Shown: positions 1-11,068, numbered from the stretch's first letter. The stretch: DNA of 64,000 bases from Lunularia cruciata (GCA_948567375.1 OX419757.1:27776001-27840000); one strand, 5' to 3'. Program-made: numbers and translations. The notes: generated by a model not told the origin, from the sequence alone.

Positions 1-3000
1 TTTCAATGCAAAAGGGGAAAAAAAAAGGCAGAAAAGAAAGAAGATAAAAGAGGTGAGAAGGGCTTATATATGACCACCGGAAATCTCTCTCTCCGTTCAA
101 TATCCAGTCCACAAGCAAATTTGATCACCCATCCATGCTAGTAGTGCTGGCCCCCAATTCTAACAGTGCATTGATGAATTTTGTACTGGTTGGCCCCATG
201 CTAGGACTTGAAAGATGCTCCAAAAAACTCACTACTCCATGATATGTCTGTACCGGCATTGCCAAAATGGTGATGTAACATGTAGAGGTAGTCAAGTCGA
301 CCTAAAATTTGGAAAAGAATACTAATCTAGCTCTTATCTCCTTGAGTTTGCCTATTAAGCCCTAGGTGCGATGTAAGATTTGTGATTATACCTTAAAACC
401 CTATTTTAACCTCTAATCCCTAGTTTAGCTAACAAAACACTAAATTATTGAAATCTTTAGTGGAGTACCCACGGTCTCAGGAAGTCACTTATTCATAAAA
501 TTTCAAACGCCTTCCTCAGCTAACCTCATGTATCCTTTAAATTCGTGCTCTACCCCGTGCTCGAAGGCAAGTACTATGAACTCCCATAATTCCCTATCTT
601 AATTTGTTCTCGCGTTGATCAAATTCATCTCTCATAGAACAAATTCTATTATAGGCATTCACCAAGTTCACCTCTTACTACATAGTTTCTCACGCTTCCT
701 GCAGAGCAATTGGTTAATCCCCCAGATATCCCATTGATTCCTTCTCCCGGAAAGTGAACTGGAACTTGTGAGTTAAAATAAAACCCCTTTCTGGAATCTG
801 CACCTCGATAACTCTCCAAACAGCCGCACACGAGTTCCCGAATAGCACCCTAATAATCTAGTATTCCATTACTTTACAATAATCATTACACCAATTCATG
901 ATGTAATCAGCTCCCGTGTACACTATCACGTTCTCTCTGTCATTCAATCACTCTATCATCGAGTAACGAGCACAGAGTCCATGGCAACGTCGAGACGAAG
1001 TTCTAGAGCCATGGTGAAAGGAGGCACTACAACAAAATAATCTTTCACGTCCTTGTAGTTGGTGCCCTTGGAGTTATTTCATAGAGCAAAAAGAAGGTAT
1101 CAGCCGACCATGTCGTGGATATAGAACTCGAGCTACACTAAATTTGGAATTCTCGCATTATGGATTTCCACAATTATTGAGTCGTGGGTTTAGCACGCAT
1201 CTAGATACTGACTTATCGTTTCTTGCATTCTGTTTTGATGGAAAACGTCGGTAATCATGAGTTCTTAGAAAATTTCTGGTTAATTCCACAACTACTCCAT
1301 GCGGCTGATTTGCACACAGACCTTTAATTCCATGCGGCATACCCTGAGGCATCCTTAGATCTACAATAAGACTTACGATTTGATTCTGGATCCACGATAA
1401 AGAAAGGATCCGGTCGGGGCCACCCCTTCTTGGTCCTTGGTCTGGAGACACCCTATTTCTTTAATTCCATGCAGGGGTACCTTGAGTCATCCGGGAGACT
1501 CGCCTTTCTTATCTAAAATATAGATAAGATAGAAAACATTAATTTATAATATTTTAAAATATTTAAAATATTTATATTATAAGTGATAAATTTATAAAAT
1601 TTATGTATAAATTATTTTATAAATTTATTTCTATAAAAATTTTTAAAATAAAACATCTTTATAAATTATAAACTAAAATATTCGCTAAGTTATGAAATGG
1701 ATATCCCCCGACAAAGAAGAGATGTCTTCCAACAGAAGATATTAGATTAGTGGGAAATAAAACCAGCACGGTACCTATAGACAAGTGTCAATCGTTGAAG
1801 CGACTTATACATTGTCGTGGTGCTTGCGGCCACAAGCATGTGCTGTTATCCTAGCCGGTCTCCTTTTCACGCCACAGCAGACGCAAATAAATTATGAATT
1901 CACACTCCTGTAAGAGCCACAGAAAATACATGACACTGTCAGTTACCTGAAACTCAGGCACTAGACCAGGTTTTAAGGGATCAATCATCACAGTATTGCA
2001 ACTAGCAAATTATAGTCATGAAAAGCAACTGACAATATCAGTTCCTTTCGAAGTCGCTTTAACTTCCGGATCACAAAAGACAAAAAGTCCATCGAATCTT
2101 CCTTCCATCCTTACCTTCCGAATCCACCAGTTCACTCATTTGAATTCACCGCTTTATTTGTGCACTCCTCGCGTGGCTCTTTCCCAAATTAGGCGAATCT
2201 AAGACTCACGGTTTCTTTCTACAGAAAGAAAGTGTGAATTATTGTGTACTTTTTGTCTTTCGATGCCTTGACTAACTTACTGCCAAGTCGATCAACTACG
2301 AAACTAAGCAAAAGTTAATTCTTCAGAGAAAAAGTCCACATAAACACTTGACATCACCTAAATTTGACAACAGGCTAAATAGTTAGACCCCGCATGGAGA
2401 GGGAAATCCGAAGACCAAGAGCGTCAAGAGTTGCATATGGGGAGCACGAGCCCGAGAAGCCAGGAGGAGGTCCAAAAAGCGGGGGAGAAATAAATGCCCA
2501 TGCCAAACATGGGAAACAAATAACGCAAAATATAAATGTAATTACAATTGAACGTCGTTATATAGATCTTCCCTCTCAAAGGAGTGGTCTAGACCTGATG
2601 GGATCTCTTACTGCCGCTTCCGGTCTATGAAGACCTAATACTTACGCTGGACGGTGAAGCGACCCTTTAGCAAATATAAAAAGTGAGTATGGGTAAATCT
2701 CGAAGAAGACATTGAAATCGACGAAATCTCAAACAGGACAATCGACACGTGAATTGACTTGGAAGAGTTATATCATACTTGTTAACGTATTCGTTATACC
2801 TGTTAACTAAGTCATCCATCACTTGGAGATGAATAAACTAGGAGTGAAATAATCGTTAGCATGGTGCATGATCTCAATGTGCGAATTGACTTGAGAGCAT
2901 AGTGCGTGGAGGTCTAGCTTGGCTTCCATATAAAGCCAAGTCAATAGGGGGGTTTCAAGTTTAAATTTGCGGGTAGTGAATGTGCCTTGATGTGTGAAAT

Positions 3001-3335
3001 TTTGTTTTAATGGATATGGTCCCATAGCCATAAAATGCTACAAATCCCGTAACCCCTTTACGATTACCGGGTACTCACCTGAAAAGTGTCTCCAGTTTTC
3101 CCGTAAATCAAAATTTATAAGTATAATAATTTATGGGTGTCCATAAATCTATTCTTGAAACCCCTAATATACTAAATTTCTCTCCTACGTCCAAAAGATG
3201 TCCCTCCTGCTGACTTAAACATCGCTCTCGTCCCCTCAAAACAGCAATACAAAACATATGGACTTCCGTAGGCATCCTTTCTTCAATCAAGAGTCACCAT
3301 ATCTCCTCCTTCACGCTTAGCTCCATGCCCTTTCC
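1..3335. other. Intergenic stretch without recognised genes
   Basis: I see no recognisable gene or mobile-element domain on either strand. Open frames are short (60-98 codons), carry no family motifs, and I treat them as chance. Base composition is more mixed than in the retroelement region that follows, and an AT-rich tract sits at 1520-1680. Old, fully decayed repeats cannot be excluded by eye. Confidence 0.6.
1520..1685. repeat. AT-rich low-complexity tract
   Basis: Almost pure A/T with many short self-complementary words built from ATTTATAAA and TTTAAAATA. It is not a simple tandem repeat. It could be a matrix-attachment-like tract or merely low-complexity sequence; nothing shows a function. 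Confidence 0.5.
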
Positions 3336-3339
3336 ATCT

Positions 3340-3740
3340 CCTCACTTCCAAGCTTACCTGCATTTCAAATGAGTGAGGCAATCGCTTTTATTATTGAGTA
3401 TCGATTTGAACTTCCTGATTCGACTACGTCAAGATTACATTGAATAAGGGTGAGTGATAATTGAACGAGTAGAGATGGAGAAGTCTCCATTTTGGCGAGC
3501 AAAGGTCTTATCAATTTAGCTATTATTGAATATAAGATTATATTGAGTTTTGGAGTCATGTAGAGAGTTTTCAACCATGGAGAGCAAATACGTGGCTAAG
3601 GAAACAGAATATCATATAGTTATGTGCGATGGCATTGAATAATGAGTGAGTGATGATTGAGCAAGAGCTTTTCAACCAAAAGTGAGCAAATAACTGGTTG
3701 GGAAAAGGGAATATCATATAATTTAAGTAGTGCATACATG
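3340..3740. repeat. Degenerate tandem repeat next to CHR-0
   Basis: Phrases recur about every 100-190 bp. ATTGAATAAGGGTGAGTGAT near 3441 resembles ATTGAATAATGAGTGAGTGA near 3634. A segment with TTTTCAACCA, then GAGCAAATA, then AATATCATATA occurs at about 3565-3620 and again at 3668-3722. The array ends where chromovirus sequence begins. It may be a decayed remnant of an element's 3' end, but I recognise no LTR. Confidence 0.45.
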
Positions 3741-4060
3741 TGTTTTTGGAGAATGTATTTGACTTCATATTCCTCCATGTTATCAATGAGTGTTGGATAA
3801 GATCAAATTTCCTATATGGAAGGAAAATGGTATGGTTGGAATGCATATCTGCGTAGTAAGGAAACATGGAATACTGGACAAATCTTCATGTGTGGCAGTA
3901 GCTCGAGGTGGTAGGTCACTGTGCCAATTCGACAAAGGATGGGAAAAGGCCCAATAAAACAAGGTCTGAGCTTGCAAGGACCAACTAACGTGAGGTTAGT
4001 TGTTGATAACCAGACTTGGTCCACAACATTGAACTCCATGTGTTGGCAATGTGCGTTGAC
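3731..4060 (-). pseudogene. CHR-0 integrase C-terminus and chromodomain start
   Basis: The minus frames encode the post-integrase segment, with MEFNVVDQVWLSTTNLTL followed by GPCKLRPCFIGPFPILCRIG and a PHMKICPVFHVSLL stretch. The same path is seen at 8480-8640 in CHR-1, where a chromodomain follows. Here only the first part of the equivalent region survives, at about 3731-3790, and the frame is broken. In the family this segment helps target integration to chromatin; this copy is non-functional. Confidence 0.7.
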
Positions 4061-4069
4061 ATATTGTTT

Positions 4070-4770
4070 CTATTGATTTTGGGTGATTTGCAACCAGTGT
4101 TTAGCATTCTCCACTCCTTGTTGGATTTTGGAAATAAAAGTGTTGACAACATCCACCTTCGTATCCACCAGGCGGATCTTCATCAAGCTTAAAGTTATGA
4201 AAGGATGCTCTCCATACATGAGGAAGAATAGTGTGACCTGTGTGGATGTATTCATTGAATCGTTCCACCAATGGAAGTAAGGTAGCCCACCTTTCTTGCT
4301 CTTCTAGTGTGAAGCTCCAAAGTATGTCCTCAATAGTACAATTAGCATGCTCTATTTTTCCATAGGTCTGTGGATGATAGATCCTGGATATGGCCAATTT
4401 TGTTTTGAAGAAACAAAAGAGTGTTCTCCAAAACAAATTGGTGAATTGAGTGCCTATATCCATGATGAGCACTTGAGACAAGCCATGGTAAGAAAAGACA
4501 ACATCTAACTATAGTTGAGCTAATTATGGAGCAATCATATCCTTGGCGGTAGGACGCACATGATCATGTGCATCCTACCGCTATTTTGGTGAGTTGGTCA
4601 GCAAAGACTATGATGGAGTCAAACCTTGAGGTGGTCTTGGGCAATTTGCAAACAAGATCTATGCTTACTTGTTCCCAACATTGTGTAGGAATAGGAAGGG
4701 GTTGAAGGAGTCTTGCGGGAGCTTGATTAGAAACTTTATTTTGTTGATAGAGTAGGTAGCTTCAAACATA
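4070..4770 (-). pseudogene. CHR-0 integrase core
   Basis: A 126-codon open frame at 4481-4101 reads IMDIGTQFTNLFWRTLF and then SRIYHPQTYGKIEHANCTIE. This is the D-x(n)-E part of the retroviral-type integrase: the second catalytic Asp lies in DIGTQF and the Glu in KIEHAN. It then reads VERFNEYIHTGHT and LPHVWRASFH. Frameshifts separate it from the zinc-binding part upstream (higher coordinates). Enzymes of this family insert element cDNA into chromosomes; this one is too broken to act. Confidence 0.85.
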
Positions 4771-4787
4771 CTCCATCACATCATTGC

Positions 4788-5012
4788 TCATCTTGGGCCA
4801 ATAGTAATGGCATTTTGTTGCATCCAATGTCTTGTCCACTCTAACATGACATGCAATGGTGAAATTGTGACATTGTGCCAGGATGGTGGTTTTGATGTCC
4901 ATGTCATCCAAGATCCATAACTTGCCATCACAAAGAGTGACTCCTTGGTTATTGGTGAGGCCTTTGGATGATCAAGCTCCAAGAATCTGTAGGTTAGCTT
5001 TTGTAGCATCAA
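4788..5012 (-). pseudogene. CHR-0 integrase zinc-binding region
   Basis: The minus frame resembles the HHCC region preserved at 16466-16702 (HDSAIAGHVGVDKTLDAVQR and YYWPKMSNNVMDYMQSC in that copy). Here several Cys/His positions and the frame are lost. It lies between RNase H and the integrase core, as expected for Ty3/gypsy pol. Confidence 0.6.
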
Positions 5013-5029
5013 GCAACCTTGGCCAAAAT

Positions 5030-5650
5030 TCAGGATTCATCTTGACCTCTACCACTAGATTGTTTGTCATAGGCATTTGGAGGAATGCATATGCAAGTTG
5101 CTTCTTGCCTTCCACATATGTGATTATCATGTTGAACCTTTGTCTCCACTCTGCCCACCAAATCTATAGATGAGATAGATCTTTCTATGTCTTGAGGTAG
5201 ACTAGAGGTTTGTGGTCGGTCTCCACTAACAATGCTTTCTTGCCAAGATATCCTTCCAACGCTTGGTTGCAAGGACAATGGCCAAATCTTCTTGTTTGGA
5301 GGTGTGATAGTTGCATTTTTCCAATAACAACTTCTAAGAGAAACATGAAACTAGTTTCCAGCCAACATGCCACTCTTGTTGTAGGACTGTTCATATTGCT
5401 ATGCTTGATGCATCTATAGCCAACTTGATTAGACATTTTGGATTATACTATTCCAAAATTGGTGCATGTAGTAATGCATCTTTCAATTCTTGAAAGGCCA
5501 ATTCTTGTGTGGTTCCCAACATCCACTTCTTTCCCTTGCCAAGTAGTGTTGTTAGAGACTATGCAACCTTGGAGAAGTCCTTGAAAAATTTACAATAGAA
5601 CCCCTCAATCCCAAGAAACTCTTGAGTTGAGTTTGATCTTCTAGAGAGTT
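5030..5650 (-). pseudogene. CHR-0 RNase H domain
   Basis: Broken minus frames give IDASSIAI (the DAS motif with the first catalytic Asp), then GYLGKKALLVETDHKPLVYL, the conserved TDHKPL box of the Ty3/gypsy RNase H, around 5190-5280. Frameshifts and stops separate the pieces. The domain would degrade the RNA strand of the RNA:DNA hybrid during reverse transcription. Confidence 0.8.
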
Positions 5651-5659
5651 CCATTTTTA

Positions 5660-6370
5660 AATGACCTCTATTTTATCTATTAACACCTGGATACCTTTTT
5701 CAATTACTTTATGCCCCAAGTAGTCTACTTCAGACTTGCAAAAATCACACTTTGGAATTTTGATGTACAATTGACTCTGTCATAGAATTTGGAGGACTTC
5801 TCGTAGATGTTGCTTGTGTTCCATAATTGTCCTATTATAGACAAAGATGTCATCTAGGAAAATGATAATAGATGTATCCAAGTATGGAAAAAATATAGAC
5901 AATATAGCATTCATAAAACTCATGAAAGTGGTTGGTGCATTGGTGAGGTCAAAAGGCATCATTAGGTACTCAAAGTGACCATACCTCATTTGAAAGATAG
6001 TTTCGTGAATGTCTCCCTCCACAATCCAGATCTGGTTGTAACCGCTTTGTAGATCAATTTTGGTGAAGTATTTTGTTCTATTGAGTTGATCAAACAGGTC
6101 ATCCATGAAAAGTAAAGGGTATTTTTTCTTCACCATTTGTTGATTTAAGCCCTAGTAGTCAATGCATATACATATTGTACCATCCTTTTTCTTCACAAAC
6201 AAGACAAGAGTCCATATGGTGATTTGTTGGGTTGGATAAACCCTTTCTGTAGCATAGCTCAATTTGAGTCTCACACTCCTCCAACTCATGAGGTGATAGA
6301 TGATATGGGGTCTTACAAAGAGGTATCTTCCTAGGAATTATCTTAATTTTATAGTCTACTCTTCTTTTTG
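5660..6370 (-). pseudogene. CHR-0 reverse transcriptase domain
   Basis: The open frame at 6136-5780 carries [13 protein letters not shown], then GHFEYLMMPFDLTNAPTTF, then IIIFLDDIFVYNRT. These are the palm motifs of Ty3/gypsy reverse transcriptase with an F-L-D-D catalytic box. In the usual MPFGLTNAP motif the Gly has become Asp. Higher coordinates (to about 6370) still show the amino-terminal LSPHELEEC stretch in broken frames. Protease and gag are not visible beyond it. Confidence 0.88.
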
Positions 6371-6640
6371 GTGGTAATCATGAGGGTAGGTCATATGAGA
6401 AGACATTTTAAAATTTTTTAGGAACTTGTCTATTGAGTTGTGGACTTTGGACTTCTCTTATTGGACCCATGAAACATCTATCTGTCTTATAGATAGTTGT
6501 TGTCTGTATGACATAGAGAGGTAATTCTTGCCTATGTTGTTGTGCTTTGCTTTTCTCTCTTTAGGAACACGCAAGGTGCTTAGATGTGGAGCCTATAGAT
6601 CAAAGGTTGGAAGTAAACCTATCCCTACTAGTTTGAGCAT

Positions 6641-7422
6641 GCATAGATCCCAACCAGTAGAACCTTTCACTCTAGGTTTTGGTATTCTTACTATCGGATA
6701 GAGTAGTAATGGGCAACCCAACCTATCATCATAACACACTCATGGTCTAGTGGTCATCACTTCCAACATTACCAAGGAGAAAATACACAACACTCCTAGA
6801 AGGAAGGAACCTAAGCGCAATGCCTGCACATCAATCCAAACCAATTGGGCATACAGACAAGCATGCAAGCACGGAGAGGATCCAATCACATGAATCCAAT
6901 TGTAACTCTTTGTGGCTTTTGTCAAAATTGAGCTTTAGAGCTCTCTTGCTTTGTCATCAAGCTAATTTCAACATGTATTCCAAGCTTCCCCCAATATATA
7001 CTTCAGCTCTCATCCAATTTATACTCCAAGTGGAGTGATCTTATGTCTTATTGACGAGGAAAATCCTATGGAACTTAAATGAACATAAAAGTCTTTATGT
7101 AACTTGTATTAAAATGTTCTAGAATTCAATGAAAAACTTGTGAGATAAGCTTTCCAATGATACAAAATAAGCCACAATCTAATCACTATAGCTCCCTTGA
7201 CAAGCTCTCAAACTTGGCCAAGTTTTTGTAATTTTTACCCTAATTTTGAAATCCCTAATTTAGGGTTTGCTCCTGAGTCTGGGTAATTTTCCCTAGATTT
7301 TTGGATCAGAGGTGCACCTAATCTTCAGAAACACTCTAGCAACCTAAAATCCTAAGTCATAAACATACAAATAAGAGAATAGACACTCAATCATGATAAA
7401 AGATAAAAATGCTCTCCCGAGT
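6641..7422. other. Intergenic stretch, no recognised gene
   Basis: Between the CHR-0 relic and the left LTR of CHR-1 I see no domain or repeat that I can name. Open frames are at most 72 codons and lack motifs. This is the left flank of the CHR-1 insertion; its target duplication cannot be tested because the other end of CHR-1 is truncated. Confidence 0.5.
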
Positions 7423-8157
7423 TGTAATACTGTGAGGACAAGAGAAGAGAGAAAACACAAATTTCACACTCAAGCATCCGATGCCCCAAAGGAGCACCTT
7501 CTCTTTATTATATAGACAAAGAGGATCTCCTCCAAGGAAGCTCTACCATAGGATTAAAAACACAGATAGGTGACATGTTAGCAAGCTCCATCCTTGGATT
7601 ACTTACTTGGATGGGTGACATGTTGGTCTTGGTCCTATCTGGTTGGTCAAACAAGCTTTGACCAGAGGGAATATTTTAGGGAATCTTCCTATAGGAATCT
7701 CAAAATCACATGGGTGAGGTACCATTGGAAAGCTCTCAATGAGACAAACCAGGGAGAGGGAAGGCCACACTTTTCTCCTTTGGGGGGGAATTCACACATT
7801 TTTGAGGCCTAATTCATCCGTTTAGGCCTCTCAAATTGCTTTAAAGATTTAAAGCATATTTCAGTTCCTACTATATTAATAGAAGTCCCCTTGAGGTGAT
7901 ACCTCTTTCTGATCTGTTTAATCCATCATGTGTAACATCCTTTTAGATGTTTCAAAACCAATTCTCACCTTTAAATCATATGTCTAGCTATTGGTTCTAA
8001 GGTGTTCAAGTCTATTTTGGTTTCTGCCCTATTATTAGAAGTACTCTTTTGGTGATACTTCTATCTAATCTATTTTGACTATCATATATAACATCATTCT
8101 AGATGTTACCAAACCAAATTTCACATCTAGATCATATGGCTAGCTCTTGGTATTACA
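7423..8157 (-). repeat. CHR-1 3' LTR (735 bp)
   Basis: Seen on the plus strand, it begins TGTAATACTGTGAGG and ends TTGGTATTACA, so the LTR has TG...CA ends in both readings. Related copies lie at 26967-27723 (solo), 41973-42496 (truncated) and 45671-46191 (shortened). A minus-strand TATA-like box (TATATAATA) lies at 7506-7514. The chromodomain frame begins 14 bp inside the element from this LTR, as expected for a 3' LTR. Confidence 0.88.
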
Positions 8158-8170
8158 GACCTCTCTCCTT

Positions 8171-8509
8171 TTAAGATGCAACGTCCTCGTTGAGCAGCTG
8201 TTGCTCAAATGCTTGCACTAACACCAGTGCATGTGTCAAATTGGCAGTAGGCTCCCATGTTGCTTCATAGAGGGTGTAACCTTTCCACTTTACTAGATAG
8301 TACACCTGCGGATGGCGAGTATCACGTATGCATTTTTGGAGAATAAGTTTCACTTGATATTCCTCCGTGCCATCAATGAGTGTCGGACAAGGTCGAATGT
8401 CTTGTGTGGAATGACTCTGGCCTGATCGGGAAGCATATATGCATAGTAGGGAAATGTGGAACACTGGATGGATCTTCATGTGTGGTGGTAGCTTGAGGTG
8501 ATAGGCCAC
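8171..8509 (-). pseudogene. CHR-1 chromodomain at the integrase C-terminus
   Basis: The minus frame encodes PHMKIHPVFHISLL, the integrase end, followed by EYQVKLILQKCI, then YYLVKWKGYTLYEATWEP. The last two carry the aromatic cage and the W-x-P signature of a chromodomain. In chromoviruses this module binds modified histones and steers integration into heterochromatin. It is the best-preserved chromodomain of the CHR family here (112 codons open to the stop), although the rest of the polyprotein is broken. Confidence 0.88.
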
Positions 8510-8954
8510 AGCGCTGACTCAACAAAGAATCAAGAAAGGCCCAATAAAATGAGGCCTAAGCTTACGAGGTCCAACTAATGTGAGGTTGGTTGTCAATAGC
8601 CACACTTGATCCCCAACATTGAACTCCATGTGCCTATGATGTGCATCAACATATTGCTTCTATCAATTTTGTGCAATTTGTAATCTGTGTTTTGTGCTCT
8701 CCACACCTTGTTTGATTCTCAAAACAAATGTGTTGATTGTGTCGACCTTGGTAGCCATTGGATGGATCTTCATCAAGCTAGGAGGTGTGAAGAGATGCTC
8801 ACCATACATGAGGAAGAACAGAGTGACTTGGGTGGATGCATTTATTGAATTGTTGTAAGCAAATTACACCAATGGGAGTAGGTTGTCCCACCTCTCTTGC
8901 TCTTCTAAGGTGAACCTATGTAACATGTCTTCAATAGTGCAATTAGTTTGCTCT
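8510..8954 (-). pseudogene. CHR-1 integrase C-terminal half (left of TAT-A)
   Basis: Minus frames read EEQERWDNLLPLV, then FAYNNSINASTQVTLFFLMY, then EFNVGDQVWL. This is the integrase core end and the GPF-type C-terminus, directly continuous with the chromodomain at 8509. The frame is cut at 8954 by TAT-A and resumes at 16150, where the sequence picks up in the same part of the integrase. Confidence 0.8.
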
Positions 8955-9645
8955 TTGCAAACCCATTTGTGCATGTGTGTGGTATTGTGATATTTAGCTT
9001 GGTATTACAAGTACTTGAGAGATATTATTTATACAGAGATAAAGGATGGTTCTACATTAGTCATGATTAACTAAAGTTAATCAAAGCTAAGATAGAAGGG
9101 CCCTTACTTTAGAGGAAGTGGAAAAAGATGAGCACCACTATTTTGGATTCTAGTGTGTTGACTTGGTATTATTCTTAGGTGTTTGGCTTTGAGGAAAGAG
9201 TTGAGAACTCTTGGGCCCGCAAGCCTTTTTTTTGGATTCTTCTATAGTCCAAGGATAGCCCATGTGAAGGAATCTTTAACTTAGTGGTTGGGTCAAGATA
9301 AGATCACATGCTAGTGGAATATGCCCATGTGAATGGATATTCCTTTCTACTTTTTTGACTTTACTTGACTTTTAGTCTAGTAACTTGAGTTACTATGGTA
9401 ATTAGTAACTTTGGTATGTAACTATTTCACAAGTATATAAACAAAGGGTGAGGAAGTACTCATCATCTTTTCATTTGCAACTATCTCTCTCTAATTGAGT
9501 TCTCTAGTGAGCAATGTCTTGAGTCTTGGAGTGTTAGCCTTGGAAGAGTATGATGGAGTTGAGGTTCCTTGCCTTCTTAGTCCATGGTGCGCTACCATAA
9601 TAGTCATCAAAGGTTGATCTTGACTGAGAGACAGGCTGGCTCACA
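8955..9645 (+). repeat. TAT-A 5' LTR
   Basis: It starts with a degraded TGCAAACCCATTTGTGC (TGTTACACCCATTTGTGC in the 3' LTR) and ends GGCTGGCTCACA. A TATA box (TATATAA) lies at 9434-9440, about 200 bp before the LTR end. The downstream part carries the conserved GTCTTGAGTCTTGGAGTG stretch seen in all TAT LTRs. Confidence 0.87.
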
Positions 9646-9672
9646 TTTTTGGTTTCGTTGCCAAAACCTCTC
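9646..9672 (+). promoter_or_regulatory. TAT-A primer-binding site
   Basis: Directly after the LTR comes TTTTTGGTTTCGTTGCC. TAT-B has TTTTTGGTTCCATTGCCGGG, and TAT-C has the equivalent on the minus strand. The TGG-x-x-CCGTTGCCGGG pattern partly matches the complement of a plant tRNA-Asp 3' end (TGGCGCCGTTGCCGGGGA), the primer of Athila/Tat-type elements. The match is imperfect, so the tRNA assignment is tentative. Confidence 0.6.
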
Positions 9673-9686
9673 TAGAAGGCAAGGTA

Positions 9687-9911
9687 ATGTTCCACGTTCA
9701 ATTTTACATTAGGCAAAAGGAGACTATGAGAGCTCACTTGGAGAGAACATTAGAAGAGGAGAGGGCTGAACTTATGTTAGAAAACCAAGATCCATTTTTA
9801 TACCCTGTAATTCATTATGATGTCTTTGAAATGATTTTGTACATCTTGTACACAAGAGAGGATTTGGAGGGATTGTGTGAGGTGGATTGTAGATTTAGGG
9901 GATTAAGGTGA
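9687..9911 (+). CDS. TAT-A leader ORF, F-box-like (74 codons)
   Basis: The start ATG lies about 40 bp after the LTR, and the frame is fully open for 74 codons. Residues 1-36 are hydrophilic (MRAHLERTLEEERAELMLEN). Residues 37-74 read FLYPVIHYDVFEMILYIL, then REDLEGLCEVDCRFRGLR. The spacing of P, D-V/I-F, I-L, D-L, C-x-V and the final aromatic resembles an F-box (P...DV...IL...L...DL...V...W..L). The same ORF with the same end occurs in TAT-B (17359-17583) and TAT-C (40203-39979). In those copies the penultimate motif is CRFWGLR or CKFWGLR, restoring the F-box Trp. F-box proteins recruit SCF ubiquitin ligases; any such role here is inference from the pattern alone. I know of no named family for it. 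Confidence 0.5.
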   Translation: MFHVQFYIRQKETMRAHLERTLEEERAELMLENQDPFLYPVIHYDVFEMILYILYTREDLEGLCEVDCRFRGLR

Positions 9912-10505
9912 TTTTGGGCAAAATCTCAAGTTTGAGATCTGAACTTGAAATTTCTACACATGATAGCTTGGGTTGTCCTTCAATTATCACACTTGGCATT
10001 ATTGTGAGAGCTATTATGCACATTGGCTTAGAATTTTAAAAATTTAATAGGGTAAACCGCTCCCGCAATTGCATGCTCTTTGGAAAATTGTACAAAGTCT
10101 ACCATTTCTTCCATTTTTTGTGGATTGTTGTGAAACTTTCAAAGAAAATTTAGTACGTTACATCCTACCTGCTAACACAAAAAATTAGAGAGAGATCATT
10201 TTTGAGCAGGGAGTCATGAGTTTTTGAAGTGAGGGGGGTGGTTTTCAAACCAAATCTGAAATATGTGTGCTGAATAGAAAAGTGTCTAGGCCAAATGGCT
10301 TGATGAAAAGATCTGAAATTTTGCAAGGAAGAAAGACCTACAGTTTTGATCAAGTATGAAAAATTACAGAGGACTATCACATACAAGTTGAAAGATTTGA
10401 GTGAAATTGTGAGGAAGTGTCAATTCTGTAGAGTTAAGATCTCATACATGAGGAGTTTGAGAGCAATAAAAAGCATATTTGAGTGTTCAGATTCATCTTG
10501 GGAAC
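9912..10505 (+). other. TAT-A leader between the two upstream ORFs
   Basis: About 600 bp shared by the three TAT copies. It has only an open frame of about 70 codons (from 10346), which overlaps the start of the next ORF in another frame. In TAT-A it includes CQFCRVKISYMRSLRA. No domain is recognisable. It could be part of the 5' leader or a decayed amino-terminal extension of the zinc-knuckle ORF. Confidence 0.4.
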
Positions 10506-10979
10506 ATGGAGTGTCATCAAGAGTGGAAATTGAGACTATGAAAGGTTCCAAAAGGGTTTGAGGTGATTATAGGGGTAGACTTGAGGAAAAGAGAGTTTAT
10601 AATAGAATTTGAAGGGAGTGTTGAGAGGATCTAAAAACCTACACCACTTGGAGGAAAGAGTGAGTCTAAGTGCTTTCTATGTGGAGAGAAGGGACATAAG
10701 GCAAGTTCATGTCCATTGACCTTTGAGAGCAAGAGATTAAGGGAAAGGATAGGCTTACTTGACTTGGGTTTGCATGCTAGAACTTCTTCACCAAGATTGG
10801 GAGGGAGAAGATCTTAGACCAAGGAGTTGTGTGAGGTTTGTGGAGTGGAAGAACTTCCAAACGGACATGCGTGTAGTGGAGTAAAATCACTTTTGGATAC
10901 ATTGGTGAAGGATCTTAGAGAGAGTCTTACTACAACTACATAAAAACTACCACCTTCCTCAACTAGTTCTCAAGATTAG
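10506..10979 (+). pseudogene. TAT-A ORF1, zinc-knuckle protein upstream of gag
   Basis: The frame from the ATG at 10506 matches the intact ORF1 of TAT-B, but has four in-frame stops (for example before KPTPLGG). It preserves CFLCGEKGHKASSC, a perfect C-x2-C-x4-H-x4-C knuckle, and a second Cys/His cluster, CEVCGVEELPNGHAC. Between them lies a basic, Arg-rich segment with RLGGRRS. CCHC knuckles bind nucleic acid. The ORF sits before gag, which has its own knuckle, so it is an additional protein or an amino-terminal extension. Confidence 0.65.
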
Positions 10980-11068
10980 TGATGGAGATAAGCTTTCAAC
11001 TTATGGATAGAGTATCCATGAGAGTAAGATAAATATGCACTCTAGGATTTGATTTTGCTATAGAAATC

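Larger units (their letters stand above)
3730..6640 (-). mobile_element. CHR-0: decayed Ty3/gypsy chromovirus pol fragment
   Basis: Reading the minus strand from 6640 to 3730 gives, in order, reverse transcriptase, RNase H, zinc-binding integrase, integrase core, integrase C-terminus and the beginning of a chromodomain-like stretch. This is the pol order of Ty3/gypsy elements. The sequence is collinear with the CHR-1 blocks and close in wording, so it is the same family. No LTRs, primer site, gag or protease are recognisable, and all frames carry stops and shifts. It is a truncated relic; both ends fade into unrelated sequence. Confidence 0.85.

Noticed and set aside
355-425. Telomere-like CCCTA words
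   Set aside because: Only scattered single words (CCCTAGGTG, CCCTATTTT, CCCTAGTTT), no array.
1158-1451. 97-codon minus frame with scattered motifs
   Set aside because: No family wording, no repeat elsewhere in the window, and composition like its flanks; treated as chance.
2394-2630. 78-codon plus frame rich in Arg/Gly/Glu
   Set aside because: Short, no recognisable domain or partner; could be a decayed leader but nothing supports a gene.
3571-3867. 98-codon minus frame rich in Phe/Ser
   Set aside because: Lies across the tandem repeat and the CHR-0 border; neither part is coding in this frame in related copies.
6730-6760. tRNA-like word GGTCTAGTGGTCA
   Set aside because: No cloverleaf can be drawn around it; the acceptor and T arms are missing.
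10165-10386. Minus frame inside TAT-A leader
   Set aside because: Shadow of the plus-strand leader; absent in TAT-B and TAT-C.
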